Source: Blastococcus haudaquaticus
GTDB lineage: Bacteria > Actinomycetota > Actinomycetes > Mycobacteriales > Geodermatophilaceae
Direction of reading: 5' to 3'
DNA: 64,000 nt
Assembly: GCF_900230285.1 (NCBI RefSeq)
Contig: NZ_OCNK01000001.1
Coordinates: 620,001 to 684,000, forward strand
A model generated the notes under the pieces. That model saw nothing but the letters and a program-made list of their open reading frames with translations, did no database searches and was not told where the DNA came from. The translations under genes were made by a program, and so were the position numbers. Of the stretch, positions 43,781 to 52,547 are shown one piece after another. Each line of letters starts with the position of its first letter. Position 1 is the stretch's first letter.

Positions 43781-44689
43781 TCAGCCGAAGACGCTGGGGC
43801 GCTGCAGGAGCAGCTGGTAGAGCGAGTGCTGGATGGTCTCGCGCACCTGGTCGGTGAGGTTGAAGACCAGCATCGGGTCCTCCGCGGCGGCCGGACCGTA
43901 GGACGCCGTCTCGATGGGCTCACCGAACGCGATCAGCCACTTCGAGGGCAGCGGCACCAGGCCGAGCGGTCCGAGCAGAGGGAACGTCGGGGTGATCGGC
44001 AGGTACGGCACCCCGAGGAGGCGCGCCGCCGTCTTGGCGTTGCCGATCATCGGGTAGATCTCCTCGGCACCGACGATCGCGCACGGGATGATCGGGACGC
44101 CGGTCCGCAGTGCCGCTGTGACGAAACCACCCCGGCCGAAACGCTGCAGGGTGTAGCGCTCGCGGAACGGCTTGCCGATCCCCTTGAACCCCTCGGGGAA
44201 CACCCCGACCAGCTCACCGTTCTTCAGCAGGCGCTCGGCGTCCTCGTTGCAGGCCAGCGTCGTGCCCATCTTGCGCGACATGGTGCCGACGAAGGGGAGC
44301 TCGAAGACGAGGTCCGCGCCGAGCAGGCGCAGGCGGCGCTGCGCCGGGTGGTCGTCGTGCAGCGCCACCGTCGTCATCAGCGCGTCGACGGGGATCGTGC
44401 CGGAGTGGTTGGCGACCAGCAGGGCGCCGCCCTCGGTCGGGACGTTCTCCAGACCCTGGCTCTCGACCCGGAACCACTTCTCGTAGAGCGGCCGCAGGAT
44501 CGGCAGCAGGAGATGGTCGGTGAGGTCGGGGTCGAAGCCGAACTCGTCGGTCTCGTACTCCCCCGTCATCCGCCGGCGGAGGAACTCCAGCCCGCCCGCC
44601 AGCGTCTCTTCCCAGCTCGGCGGCGCGGGCGGCGGGACGTAGGGGTCGTCGTCGTCCGGGCGGATCGGGATCACCCGGGCCTCAGGCAT
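43781..44689 (-). CDS. PlsC-like 1-acyl-glycerol-3-phosphate acyltransferase family protein
   Basis: 302 residues. Acyltransferase blocks: VANHSGTIPVDALM (the His and Asp are six apart, not four as in classical PlsC) and GVFPEGFKGIGKPF. The N-terminal ~90 residues are charged with an Asp run (RPDDDDPY). M. tuberculosis Rv0502 is the same type in the same place. Probably phospholipid or other acyl transfer at the membrane. It overlaps the epimerase gene end by eight bases. Confidence 0.85.
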   Translation of the reverse strand: MPEARVIPIRPDDDDPYVPPPAPPSWEETLAGGLEFLRRRMTGEYETDEFGFDPDLTDHLLLPILRPLYEKWFRVESQGLENVPTEGGALLVANHSGTIPVDALMTTVALHDDHPAQRRLRLLGADLVFELPFVGTMSRKMGTTLACNEDAERLLKNGELVGVFPEGFKGIGKPFRERYTLQRFGRGGFVTAALRTGVPIIPCAIVGAEEIYPMIGNAKTAARLLGVPYLPITPTFPLLGPLGLVPLPSKWLIAFGEPIETASYGPAAAEDPMLVFNLTDQVRETIQHSLYQLLLQRPSVFG

Positions 44690-45788
44690 CGCGCACCGCC
44701 CGCAGCCCCGGCGCCGGGGGCGCCGGCCGCAGCCGCTCCCCCACCGCCGTGGCGGTGTCGCCGGCGTGCTCGAGCACCGAACGGACACGCGAGGTCACCG
44801 AGTGCACGAGCCGCGGTGAGACCACCGGCGGGACCGTGCGGGCGTAGTCGGCCAGGGCGGTCTCCGTGGTGTATCGAGGCGTGTAGCCGAACCGCTCGCG
44901 CAGGACAGTCGTGTCGACGACCCGCCCGAAGTTCAGGAAGCGCATCTGCTCGGGCGAGTAGTCGACGAACCCGAAGCGCCGGGACAGCCGCCCCACCGAG
45001 CCCAGCGCGGGCGTCGGGATGGGCAGCTCGACCCGGCCGAGCCGCCGGATCGCCTGGGACAGCAGCATCGTGCCCTCGCCACCGACGTTCACCGTGCCGG
45101 TGAAGGCGCCGGTCGTGGCGCGGGTCAGGACCGCCAGCGCGTCGTCCTCGTGGAGGAGCTGCACGCGGGCGTCGTAGCCCAGAGCGGTCGGCACCACGGG
45201 CATGCGGAAGAAGCCGGTGAGCAGGGAGTCGATCCGGGGTCCGATGAAGTTGGTGAACCGCAGCATGGTGACGTCGACGTCGGGCCGCCGGCGCGCGAAG
45301 GCGCGGACGTACCCCTCGATGTCCAGGCTGTCCTTGGCGAACCCGCCCGCGGGGACGGCCCGCGCCTGCATCGCCTCGGTGAACACCGCCGGGTCGCGGG
45401 AGGAGGCGCCGTAGACCGCGCTCGTCGACTTCAGGACGAACCGGCGGACCGACGGGGCGCGCTGGCACGCGGCCAGCAGCTGCATCGTGCCGATGACGTT
45501 GAGTTCCTTCATCGGCGCCCGCCCGCCGGATCCGGCGGGGGTGGAGCTGATGTTCATGTGCACGACGGTGTCGACGGACGCCGCGGAGATGATCTTCCCG
45601 ATCAGCGGGTTCCGGATGTCGGCCCGCACGAACTCGGTGCGCCCGAGCCGCCGCAGCATCTCCTGCGACGGCGGCACAGTGTCGACGCCGATGACCCGTC
45701 CGATGGAGGGGTCGGCCGCGAGCTCGGCCGCCAGCGCACCACCCAGCCACCGGCTCACACCGGTGACGAGGACGACCGCGGGCGGCAC
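44682..45788 (-). CDS. NAD-dependent epimerase/dehydratase family protein
   Basis: Extended SDR fold, 368 residues. The N-terminal nucleotide loop is VLVTGVSRWLGGALA, with only part of the GxxGxxG glycine pattern. SAVYGASSRDPAVFTEAM and FTNFIGPRIDSLLTGFF follow. The canonical YxxxK is not evident, so catalysis may be atypical. It corresponds to M. tuberculosis GalE2 (Rv0501) by position. The GTG start is 10 bases past the bS22 stop, making a bS22-epimerase-acyltransferase operon. Confidence 0.8.
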   Translation of the reverse strand: MPPAVVLVTGVSRWLGGALAAELAADPSIGRVIGVDTVPPSQEMLRRLGRTEFVRADIRNPLIGKIISAASVDTVVHMNISSTPAGSGGRAPMKELNVIGTMQLLAACQRAPSVRRFVLKSTSAVYGASSRDPAVFTEAMQARAVPAGGFAKDSLDIEGYVRAFARRRPDVDVTMLRFTNFIGPRIDSLLTGFFRMPVVPTALGYDARVQLLHEDDALAVLTRATTGAFTGTVNVGGEGTMLLSQAIRRLGRVELPIPTPALGSVGRLSRRFGFVDYSPEQMRFLNFGRVVDTTVLRERFGYTPRYTTETALADYARTVPPVVSPRLVHSVTSRVRSVLEHAGDTATAVGERLRPAPPAPGLRAVRDA

Positions 45789-45798
45789 GAGCGTCAGC

Positions 45799-45897
45799 TC
45801 ACTTCTTGTTGCGACGCTGGACGCGCGTCTTCTTCAGCAGCTTGCGGTGCTTCTTCTTCGCCATCCGCTTGCGGCGCTTCTTGATGACAGAACCCAC
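45799..45897 (-). CDS. Small ribosomal protein bS22 (AURKAIP1/COX24 domain)
   Basis: A 32-residue, extremely basic peptide, opening [19 protein letters not shown] and ending VQRRNKK. This is the short actinobacterial protein found in mycobacterial ribosomes as bS22. The GTG start has GGGAG about seven bases upstream. It lies between a small HTH gene and the epimerase gene, exactly as Rv0500B does in M. tuberculosis. Confidence 0.9.
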   Translation of the reverse strand: MGSVIKKRRKRMAKKKHRKLLKKTRVQRRNKK

Positions 45898-45949
45898 GTG
45901 GTGCTCCCGACGTCGTCTTGTGGAATCTCAGCCCGAGCGTGACTCCCGG

Positions 45950-45968
45950 GCCCGCCTCAGGGGCGGGC
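45950..45968. terminator. Hairpin downstream of the HTH gene (distal)
   Basis: GCCCGCC and GGCGGGC pair exactly with a five-base loop, between the HTH gene and bS22. Confidence 0.45.
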
Positions 45969-46001
45969 GGGGGTCACCCGGCGTCCGAGCGTACCGGCCG
46001 C

Positions 46002-46023
46002 CCCGCGGCGACGGTGCCGCGGG
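46002..46023. terminator. Hairpin downstream of the HTH gene (proximal)
   Basis: CCCGCGGC and GCCGCGGG form an exact 8-bp stem with a six-base loop about 80 bases past the HTH gene stop. With the distal hairpin it probably ends that transcript. Confidence 0.45.
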
Positions 46024-46101
46024 CGGACCAGAGACGACGCGGTGGTCCCGTCCAGAGGCTCGCCCCGAGCGTGCGAGGGGTGAGGAGGACGGGGTCCTTC
46101 A

Positions 46102-46443
46102 TCAGGCGATGTCGGTGTAGGCGTCGCGCAGGTAGTCCTGCACGGCCCGCTCCGGCACGCGGAAGGAACGGCCGACGCGGACGGCGGAGAGCTCGCCGGC
46201 GTGGACGAGGCGGTACACGGTCATCTTGGAGACGCGCATCATGGCGGCGACCTCGGCGACGGTCAGGAACGTGACGGCCTGACGGGGGGCCGGGACGGCC
46301 GGACGGCCGAGGGGCATGGCGGCCGGGTGCTGGGCCGGGACGGGGCGGGCCATCGTGGCGGCCATGGGGCGGCCGACGGGCCGGGGGCCGGGCACGCCCG
46401 GGCGGGACATCGCAGGGGCTGCAGTGCGCTGGGGCATGGTCAT
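46102..46443 (-). CDS. Helix-turn-helix (MerR/excisionase-type) DNA-binding protein
   Basis: 113 residues. The C-terminal ~60 carry the winged HTH FLTVAEVAAMMRVSKMTVYRLVHAGELSAVRVGRSFRVPERAV; the N-terminal ~50 are Pro/Ala/Arg-rich and probably disordered. It matches the small conserved Rv0500A-type protein next to bS22 and proC across actinobacteria. The fold resembles BldC/Xis, but this is a chromosomal core gene, not a phage excisionase. GGAG precedes the ATG by about eight bases. Its target genes are unknown. Confidence 0.85.
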   Translation of the reverse strand: MTMPQRTAAPAMSRPGVPGPRPVGRPMAATMARPVPAQHPAAMPLGRPAVPAPRQAVTFLTVAEVAAMMRVSKMTVYRLVHAGELSAVRVGRSFRVPERAVQDYLRDAYTDIA

Positions 46444-46744
46444 GTCTTCGTCTCCGGGCCTAGCTCATGTCGTGGCGCCGGCTTCCCCACCGGCAACTGA
46501 ACACTCATGCGCTGATACAGAGCGTAAGGGGCTCACGTGACTGGAGCGATGGGTGAATCGAACAGGCGGACCGGTCCGTCCTCGGCAGAACTACACCAGT
46601 GCAACCCCGCCGAACTGTTGCGCCCCGCGTTTCGCGACACCGTGACCGACCGATGACGCAGAGTGCTGGCGCCGTGTCGACATGTGGGTTATGTTGCCCG
46701 GCTCGCCGTCGCAGCGGCCGCACGAACCCCATCGCCCCCTCGCG
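46444..46744. other. Intergenic region between proC and the HTH gene
   Basis: 301 bases, less GC-rich than the genes around. It must hold the promoter of the HTH gene; a TGTATC hexamer on the minus strand is one candidate -10. I see no RNA gene, no repeat of this window and no convincing coding frame: an open frame on the minus strand lacks a ribosome site and has no family resemblance. Confidence 0.5.
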
Positions 46745-47563
46745 TCAGGTCGCGTCCCGGCCGAGCTCCACCGAGCGGGCGTGCGCGGCCTCGATCGCCG
46801 CCATGAGCGCCGCCCGGACGCCGTGCCGCTCCAGCTCGCGGATCGCCGCGACCGTCGTCCCGCCGGGGCTGGACACCGCCTCGCGCAGCTGCACGGGGTG
46901 CTCCCCCGAGTCGCGCATCATCACCGCCGAGCCCAGCGCCGTCTGCACGACCAGGTCGGCGGCGAGCGCGCGCGGCAGGCCCAGCAGGATCCCCGCGTCG
47001 ACCATCGCCTCGACGAGGTAGAAGAAATAGGCCGGGCCGCTGCCGGACAGCGCGGTGACCGCGTCCTGCTGGTCCTCCGGGACCCGGCGGACCCGGCCGA
47101 CGGCGGCCAGCAGCGCCTCGGCCTCGTCCAGGTGCTCCTCCCCCGCGTGCGCGCCCGCCGAGAGCACGCTCATGCCCTCGTCGACCAGCGCAGGGGTGTT
47201 GGGCATGACCCGCACGACGGGGACGCCGTCGGGCAGGGCCGCCTCGATCCGCCTCGTCGGCACGCCGGCCGCCACCGAGACCACGAGGTGGCCGGTGTCC
47301 ACGTGCTCGGCGAGCAGGCCGAGCAGCACGTCGATGTCCTGCGGCTTGACCGCGAGGAGGAGGACGCGGGCCCGCGCGGCCGCTCCGCCGAGGTCGACGG
47401 TTCCGACGCCGTAGCGCTCGGCCAGCTGCGCCGCCCGCTCGGGGCTGCGCTCGCACACCAGCACACCGTCGGGACCGCCACGGCGGACCAGCCCCGACAG
47501 CAGGGCCTCCCCGATCTTGCCGCCGCCGATGATGGCCAGTCCGCGCCGGCCCGACGCGGTCAC
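46745..47563 (-). CDS. proC: Pyrroline-5-carboxylate reductase
   Basis: Last step of proline synthesis: P5C to proline with NAD(P)H. The Rossmann loop is AIIGGGKIGEALLSGL at the N-terminus, VKPQDIDVLL follows, and the C-terminal signature ELREAVSSPGGTTVAAIRELE-like block is present. 272 residues. The GTG start overlaps the stop of an upstream proline-dehydrogenase-like gene (GTGA), an unusual pairing of synthetic and degradative families. Confidence 0.94.
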   Translation of the reverse strand: MTASGRRGLAIIGGGKIGEALLSGLVRRGGPDGVLVCERSPERAAQLAERYGVGTVDLGGAAARARVLLLAVKPQDIDVLLGLLAEHVDTGHLVVSVAAGVPTRRIEAALPDGVPVVRVMPNTPALVDEGMSVLSAGAHAGEEHLDEAEALLAAVGRVRRVPEDQQDAVTALSGSGPAYFFYLVEAMVDAGILLGLPRALAADLVVQTALGSAVMMRDSGEHPVQLREAVSSPGGTTVAAIRELERHGVRAALMAAIEAAHARSVELGRDAT

Positions 47564-48186
47564 GGCCGGCCGCCCACGGTCACCCGGACGACCGAGCCGG
47601 CCGCGACGAGGCGACGTCGTTCGAGGACCAGTTCTCCGTACGGCATGACGAGCTCCCAGCTGTCGGACGGGCGGCCGTTCCAGGCCGCACGTTCACCGGC
47701 GATGGCGATCAGGCGCGGATCGGGCACCTCGATGCCCGGGTGTCCGTCCCCGGCCATGAGGACGTTCAGGCAGCGGACGAAGGCGAGCGTCGCCCCGCGG
47801 CCACGGCCCGGCTGCAGACGGACGCGCCGACCGGCGAGGGCGCGGCACCGGTCCTCCGCGTCACCCGCCTCCGCAGGGACGACGACTGCCGCGTCCGGCA
47901 GGTCGACGGCGTCGACGGCCGTGGCCGGCCCGGCCAGGGCGACGGAGAGCCCGGCCTCCGTGGCGAGCGCGGCGAGGGCGGGCGACGCGTCCGTCCCGAC
48001 GGTCAGCTCGGTGGCGGATCCCAGACCGGCGTCCCGGATCCGCCCGACCAGCCCGGCATCACCCGTCTCCAGCGCCACCAGGCACCCCGCGGCGACCACC
48101 TCGCGCGCCAGCTCCACCGGGTCGCGACCCGCGACGGCACGCCGGGACAGCAGTCCCCGCAGCGCGGTCCGGGTGCCGACGATCAC
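47560..48186 (-). CDS. Truncated proline-dehydrogenase-like protein
   Basis: 208 residues. The second half matches the beta/alpha-barrel of bacterial proline dehydrogenase: RVRLQPGRGRGA, FVRCLNVLMAGDGHPGIEVPDPRLI, and RPSDSWELVMPYG. It ends just after the last strand (SVVRVTVGGRP) and lacks the terminal helix with the paired Arg (YxxYxxRRxxE) that binds proline. The N-terminal part of the usual ~300-residue enzyme is also short. It is probably not a working dehydrogenase, and may be a regulator or partner of ProC. TACGGT lies seven bases before the GTG start. Confidence 0.65.
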   Translation of the reverse strand: MIVGTRTALRGLLSRRAVAGRDPVELAREVVAAGCLVALETGDAGLVGRIRDAGLGSATELTVGTDASPALAALATEAGLSVALAGPATAVDAVDLPDAAVVVPAEAGDAEDRCRALAGRRVRLQPGRGRGATLAFVRCLNVLMAGDGHPGIEVPDPRLIAIAGERAAWNGRPSDSWELVMPYGELVLERRRLVAAGSVVRVTVGGRP

Positions 48187-48193
48187 GCCCGGA

Positions 48194-48199
48194 ACCGTA
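48194..48199 (-). promoter_or_regulatory. Putative -10 hexamer of the proline-dehydrogenase-like/proC operon (leaderless)
   Basis: TACGGT on the minus strand, seven bases before the GTG start. Confidence 0.4.
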
Positions 48200-48245
48200 G
48201 TGCGCGCGTGTGTGCCTCGTCGGGGCCCCGGGTAGCGGCCGCCCC

Positions 48246-48815
48246 ATGGCAGGAGAACTGGACGGGATGAAGGTGGCCGTGCTGGCCACGGACGGTGTCG
48301 AGCAGGTCGAGCTCGACCGGCCGTGGCAGGCGCTCGAGGAGGCCGGCGCCGAGCCGGAGCTGGTGTCGCTCGAGGGCGGGTCCATCACCGCCTACGAGCA
48401 CATCGACAAGGGCGCCACCAGGAAGGTCGACGCCCTCGTCAGCTCGGCCGACCCCGACGTCTACGGGGCACTGCTGCTGCCGGGGGGTGTCATCAACGGC
48501 GACTTCGTCCGGGCCGACGCCGACGCCGTGGCCTTCGTGACCTCGTTCTTCGAGGCCGGGAAGCCCGTTGCCGCGATCTGCCACGCGCCGTGGGTGCTCA
48601 TCGAGGCCGGCGTCGTGAAGGGCCGCCGGATGACCTCCTGGCCGTCGCTGCAGACCGACCTGCGCAACGCCGGGGCGGAGTGGGTGGACGAGGAGGTCGT
48701 CGTCGACGGCAACCTGACCACCAGCCGCAACCCCGACGACCTCGACGCGTTCTGCGCCGCGATCGTCGAGGAGTTCGCCCGCGAGGACGAGGTCGAGGAG
48801 GAGTCCGCGAGCTGA
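48246..48815 (+). CDS. DJ-1/PfpI family (protease I-like) protein
   Basis: 189 residues of the class I glutamine amidotransferase-like fold. The nucleophile Cys is in PVAAICHAPWVLIEAG, the typical C-H pair, and an acidic residue is placed early (VEQVELDRPW). YfkM/PfpI-type proteins of this length are stress-linked glyoxalases, deglycases or chaperones. The exact activity is unknown. The ATG giving MAGELDGMKV is chosen from the family N-terminus; no strong ribosome site. Confidence 0.85.
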   Translation: MAGELDGMKVAVLATDGVEQVELDRPWQALEEAGAEPELVSLEGGSITAYEHIDKGATRKVDALVSSADPDVYGALLLPGGVINGDFVRADADAVAFVTSFFEAGKPVAAICHAPWVLIEAGVVKGRRMTSWPSLQTDLRNAGAEWVDEEVVVDGNLTTSRNPDDLDAFCAAIVEEFAREDEVEEESAS

Positions 48816-48821
48816 CCGGGG

Positions 48822-49688
48822 TCAGGAGCCGGCGGCCAGCAGACCGGCCGCCGGCGCGATCGTGAGCAGCGTGCCGGCGAAGACGAGGACGGCGAGCAGC
48901 CGCGCACCGACCGGTTCCCGGCCCTGCCGCTGACGCCAGACGCCCACACCGGTGACCAGGCCGGTGACGGCGAGCGGCGCGAGCAGGACGGCGACGTGCG
49001 GGACGATCTCCCACAGGACGGTGGCGGCGAAGTACACGCCGACCCCCGCGGCGAGGGCGATGACCAGCTCACCGGCGAAGCGCAGCCAGGCGAGTGCGCT
49101 CTCCTGCGGCGTCGCGTCGAGGTCGTCGTCCAGGTCCTCGACCTGCCCCGGGCGGACCACCGGGATCGGCCCGGTGACCGGGTGGTCGGGTTCGCGCACC
49201 GGCCGGGACGCACCGCGCTGCGGGATCGGCTGGCCGGCGCGCCGGTCGAGCGCCGGCACCGGCTGGCTGTGCAGCGGGGCGCGGGGTGCCGCGATGCCGG
49301 GTACCGGACCGCTGGGCATGGGAGCGGCGGCGGGGACGCCGGGCCGGCGGTCGGGCCGCAGACCCGGGATGGCCGCGGTGTTCGGGCCGGGTTCGGGGCG
49401 TCGGGGAGCGCGGCGTTCGGGATTCTGCCGGCGTTCGGCCCCGGGCGGCGGTGCGGAGAAGTCCGGTCGGTCGGGGTCCTGGTCGCTGCGGCGGCGCCCG
49501 TACCCGGTGCGCCCGGCGACGCCGTCGGCCGCGGCCGCCTCGGCCCGGCGCTGCCGGATGCCCGTCTCCTCGGGGTCGTCCCAGGTGCGGCGGCGGGCCG
49601 CGCGGTTGGCCGATTCGATGCCGGCCTCGCGCAGGATTTCGGCGAGCGAGCGTCCTCCCGTGTCCGGGTTCCAGTCCGGCTCGGCCAT
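48822..49688 (-). CDS. Membrane protein with long disordered N-terminus
   Basis: 288 residues. The N-terminal ~190 are polar, rich in Arg, Pro and Asp (SLAEILREAGIESANRAARRRTW opens a short conserved helix). Three hydrophobic helices follow (LVIALAAGVGVYFAATVLW, HVAVLLAPLAVTGLVTGVGVW, LLAVLVFAGTLLTIAPAAGLL). The counterpart of the conserved membrane gene Rv0497 beside the exopolyphosphatase in M. tuberculosis. Function unknown. The start is ATG (TGATG with the ppx stop), or a GTG one codon upstream. Confidence 0.75.
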   Translation of the reverse strand: MAEPDWNPDTGGRSLAEILREAGIESANRAARRRTWDDPEETGIRQRRAEAAAADGVAGRTGYGRRRSDQDPDRPDFSAPPPGAERRQNPERRAPRRPEPGPNTAAIPGLRPDRRPGVPAAAPMPSGPVPGIAAPRAPLHSQPVPALDRRAGQPIPQRGASRPVREPDHPVTGPIPVVRPGQVEDLDDDLDATPQESALAWLRFAGELVIALAAGVGVYFAATVLWEIVPHVAVLLAPLAVTGLVTGVGVWRQRQGREPVGARLLAVLVFAGTLLTIAPAAGLLAAGS

Positions 49689-50632
49689 CACACCCCTCCC
49701 AACGAGTCCAGCCTGCGCAGGATGACACCCTCCCGCAGCGCCCACGGACAGATCCTCACGCACCGTACGTCCAGTTCACGCATCGTTGCGGAAGCCACCA
49801 CGGCACCGGCCGGAACCTGATGCGCCCGGTCGGGCGAGACGCCGCGCAGCTCGGCCAGCGCGGAGGACTCGATCCGCGACACGAAGCCGACCAGCTGGCC
49901 CAGCCCATCGGCGTTCAGCTCCCGGGGGACCTGCAGTCCGGCCGAGTACGGAGCCGCGCCCGTGAGCCGCGCCAGCGTGCGGAACGTCTTGCTGGTGGCG
50001 GCCACCAGGTCCGGCCTGCCGGCTCCGCGCAGCTTCTTCCCGGCCGGACCGAGCAGCTCGGCGGCGTAGGAGTCGAGCTTGTCCAGCGCCGCGAGGTCCG
50101 GGCGCCCGCCGTGCTGGGCGTCGGGCAGGAAGCGCCGGGTCATGCGGCCGGCCCCCAGGGGCAACGAGAGTGCGACGTCGGGATCCTCGTCCACGCCGCT
50201 GGCCAGCTCGAGCGACCCGCCGCCGATGTCGAGCACGAGCAGCCGGCCCGCGCTCCAGCCGAACCACCGGCGGACGGCGAGGAAGGTCAGCCGCGCCTCG
50301 TCCTCGCCGGTGAGGACCTGGAGGTCGACGCCGGTGCGGTGACGGATGCGGTCGAGGACCTCCAGGCCGTTCGCGGCGTCGCGGATGGCCGACGTCACCA
50401 GGGCCAGCAACTCGTCGCAGCCCTGCTTCTCCGCCTGGGCGCAGGCGTTCTGCACCGCGTGGAGGAGCGCCTTCTCCCCCGCCTTGGACAGCATGTCGTC
50501 GGGTCCGACGTGCTCGGCCAGGCGCAGGACGGCCCGGTCGTCGTGCATGGGCGTGGGGTGCGCGCCGCGGTGGGCGTCCACCACCAGGAGGTGCACGGTG
50601 TTCGAGCCGACGTCCAGCACCCCGAGTCGCAT
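49688..50632 (-). CDS. ppx: Exopolyphosphatase / pppGpp phosphohydrolase family protein
   Basis: ASKHA-fold phosphatase, 314 residues: LDVGSNTVHLLVVDAH (phosphate 1), SAIRDAANG, and LDIGGGSLELASG (phosphate 2). It is the short actinobacterial form without the HD domain. It acts on short-chain polyphosphate or guanosine pentaphosphate; which one cannot be told. It is the positional match of M. tuberculosis Ppx1 (Rv0496), near SenX3/RegX3, which fits a phosphate theme. Confidence 0.88.
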   Translation of the reverse strand: MRLGVLDVGSNTVHLLVVDAHRGAHPTPMHDDRAVLRLAEHVGPDDMLSKAGEKALLHAVQNACAQAEKQGCDELLALVTSAIRDAANGLEVLDRIRHRTGVDLQVLTGEDEARLTFLAVRRWFGWSAGRLLVLDIGGGSLELASGVDEDPDVALSLPLGAGRMTRRFLPDAQHGGRPDLAALDKLDSYAAELLGPAGKKLRGAGRPDLVAATSKTFRTLARLTGAAPYSAGLQVPRELNADGLGQLVGFVSRIESSALAELRGVSPDRAHQVPAGAVVASATMRELDVRCVRICPWALREGVILRRLDSLGGV

Positions 50633-50677
50633 GGCCCCCAGTCTGCCTGGCCCCGGGTCGACCGACAGCCTCGGATC

Positions 50678-50683
50678 TAGGCT
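50678..50683 (+). promoter_or_regulatory. Putative -10 hexamer of the Cys-rich protein gene (leaderless)
   Basis: TAGGCT, six bases before the GTG start at 50690, without a ribosome site. Confidence 0.45.
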
Positions 50684-50689
50684 GGGCGC

Positions 50690-51499
50690 GTGCCGGACGA
50701 CCCGCTCTCCGAGGTCCCCCTCGACTTCGCCCGCGAGTGGGTGGAGTTCCCGGACCCGGCCGATCCCGGCCACGTGGTCCGCGCCGACCTCACCTGGCTG
50801 ACGTCGGCCTGGACCTGCATCTTCGGCCGGGGGTGCGCCGGCGTCGTCGAGGGCCGGGCCGACGACGGCTGCTGCAGCCACGGGGCCTTCTTCACCGACG
50901 ACGACGACCTCGCCCGCGTGACCGCGGCGGTCGGCGGCCTCACCGACGAGGACTGGCAGCTCGCCCCGGTCGGGCGCGGCGTCTGGACGGAGGAGGACAG
51001 CGCCCACGACGAGAGCGGTACCGGGTCCGTGCGCACGCGCGTCGTGGACGGGGCCTGCGTCTTCCTCAACCGGCCGGGCTTCCCCGGTGGCGCCGGGTGC
51101 GCGCTGCACCGGATGGCGCTGCGCACCGGCGTCCACCCGCTGACGACGAAGCCCGACGTCTGCTGGCAGCTGCCGGTGCGACGGGAGCAGGAGCACGTGG
51201 AGCGGCCCGACGGCACCCGCGTGCTGGTGTCCACGATCGGCGAGTTCGACCGCCGCGGCTGGGGCCCGGGCGGGGCGGACCTGCACTGGTGGTGCACCGG
51301 CGCTCCGCTGGCCCACGTCTCCCCCGAGCCGCTGGTCGAGACCTACGCTCCGGAGCTGACCGAGCTGCTCGGTGAGGCGGCCTTCGCCGAGCTACGCCGG
51401 CTGGCCGAACTCCGCCTCGACCAAGGCCTGGTCGCCCCCCATCCCGCCAGCCCTCCGCCCGTCTTCGTCGAGCTGCACCGGCAGCGCCCGCACGGCTGA
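50690..51499 (+). CDS. Conserved Cys-rich protein, possible metal-binding
   Basis: 269 residues with no membrane segment. The cysteines occur in conserved-looking blocks: [44 protein letters not shown] and [10 protein letters not shown]. This spacing recalls Fe/Zn-chelating proteins of the YkgJ/DUF3109 type, but I cannot name the family with certainty. The 3' end overlaps the converging regulator gene by 108 bases. GTG start with TAGGCT six bases upstream. Confidence 0.65.
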   Translation: MPDDPLSEVPLDFAREWVEFPDPADPGHVVRADLTWLTSAWTCIFGRGCAGVVEGRADDGCCSHGAFFTDDDDLARVTAAVGGLTDEDWQLAPVGRGVWTEEDSAHDESGTGSVRTRVVDGACVFLNRPGFPGGAGCALHRMALRTGVHPLTTKPDVCWQLPVRREQEHVERPDGTRVLVSTIGEFDRRGWGPGGADLHWWCTGAPLAHVSPEPLVETYAPELTELLGEAAFAELRRLAELRLDQGLVAPHPASPPPVFVELHRQRPHG

Positions 51500-52465
51500 C
51501 CCGGCCCGGAAGGTCTGCCGGTAGGCGCGGGGCGAGACCCCACGGCGGCGGGCGAACTGCTCGCGCAGCCCGGCGGCCGTGCCGAACCCCACCAGGCGGG
51601 CGATCTCCTCGACCGGGGCGTCGGTCTCCTCGAGCAGCGCCTCTGCCGCGGCCAGCCGCTGACCGAGCAGCCAGGCGTGCGGGGTGGTGCCGGTCGCCGC
51701 CTTGAACCGCCGGGCGAAGCTGCGCGGACTCATGAGGGCCCGCCGGGCCAGCACGTCGACCGAGATGTCCTCGGCCAGGTTCTTCGTCGCCCAGCCGAGG
51801 ACGACGCCGAGCAGGTCGTCCTCGCAGGCGGGCACGGGTGCGTCGATGAACTGGGCCTGGCCGCCGTCGCGGTGCGGGGGGACCACCATCTCCCGCGCCA
51901 GGGCGTTCGCCGCGGCCGATCCCCATTCGCGCCGCACGAGGTGCAGCAGGGTGTCGACGCCGGCCGCCGTCCCCGCGCCGGTGATGACCTGGCCGTTGTC
52001 GACGTAGAGGACGGACGGGTCGACGGTCACCGACGGGAAGCGCGCGGCGAGCTCGCCGGCGTACTTCCAGTGCGTGGTGACCCGCTTGCCCTCGAGCAGC
52101 CCGGCGGCCGCCAGGACGAAGGCGCCGGTGCAGTGGCTGATGATCGTCGCCCCGCGCGCGTGCGCCTCGCGGAAGGCGTCCAGCAGCGCCGGCGACGGGA
52201 TCCGGTCGAACAGCTCCCAGGCGGTGATCGTGATGATGTCGGAGCGGGCCAGCCGGTCGAGGCCGTGCTCGACGGTGATCGGGATGCCGGTGTCGGTGCG
52301 GAGCACGCCGGGCAGCTCGCTGACCAGCCCGAAGTCGAACCTCGGGAACCCCATGTGCGTGCGGTCGTAGCCGAAGACCTCGGCGCAGACGCCGAGGCCG
52401 AAGGTGCCGATCAGACCGTCGGCGACGACCACGCTGACGACGAGTGGGCGGTCCGGGAGAGCCAT
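51392..52465 (-). CDS. GlxA/FtrA-type AraC family transcriptional regulator
   Basis: 357 residues. The N-terminal half is a DJ-1/PfpI-like sensor domain ([25 protein letters not shown] with the Cys elbow); the C-terminal ~100 form the AraC double HTH ([37 protein letters not shown] and [28 protein letters not shown]). Such regulators respond to small metabolites. The last ~35 residues, which run antisense to the Cys-rich gene, are poorly conserved in type, so the ancestral stop may have been earlier. The target is unknown. Confidence 0.85.
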   Translation of the reverse strand: MALPDRPLVVSVVVADGLIGTFGLGVCAEVFGYDRTHMGFPRFDFGLVSELPGVLRTDTGIPITVEHGLDRLARSDIITITAWELFDRIPSPALLDAFREAHARGATIISHCTGAFVLAAAGLLEGKRVTTHWKYAGELAARFPSVTVDPSVLYVDNGQVITGAGTAAGVDTLLHLVRREWGSAAANALAREMVVPPHRDGGQAQFIDAPVPACEDDLLGVVLGWATKNLAEDISVDVLARRALMSPRSFARRFKAATGTTPHAWLLGQRLAAAEALLEETDAPVEEIARLVGFGTAAGLREQFARRRGVSPRAYRQTFRAGSAVRALPVQLDEDGRRAGGMGGDQALVEAEFGQPA

Positions 52466-52547
52466 GCGGGCATCATGGCAGAAAAACTGCGATAGTGGTC
52501 ACTCCTGCCACTCGTACCTGCGGGGCGACCCGAGCACTCTGCTGTGC

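Noticed and set aside
46102-46443. Phage excisionase
   Set aside because: The HTH resembles Xis, but no phage or integrase gene is near, and the same gene sits between bS22 and proC across actinobacteria.
46505-46732. Open frame in the proC-HTH intergenic region
   Set aside because: No ribosome site, no -10 hexamer at the leaderless spacing, and composition unlike its neighbours.
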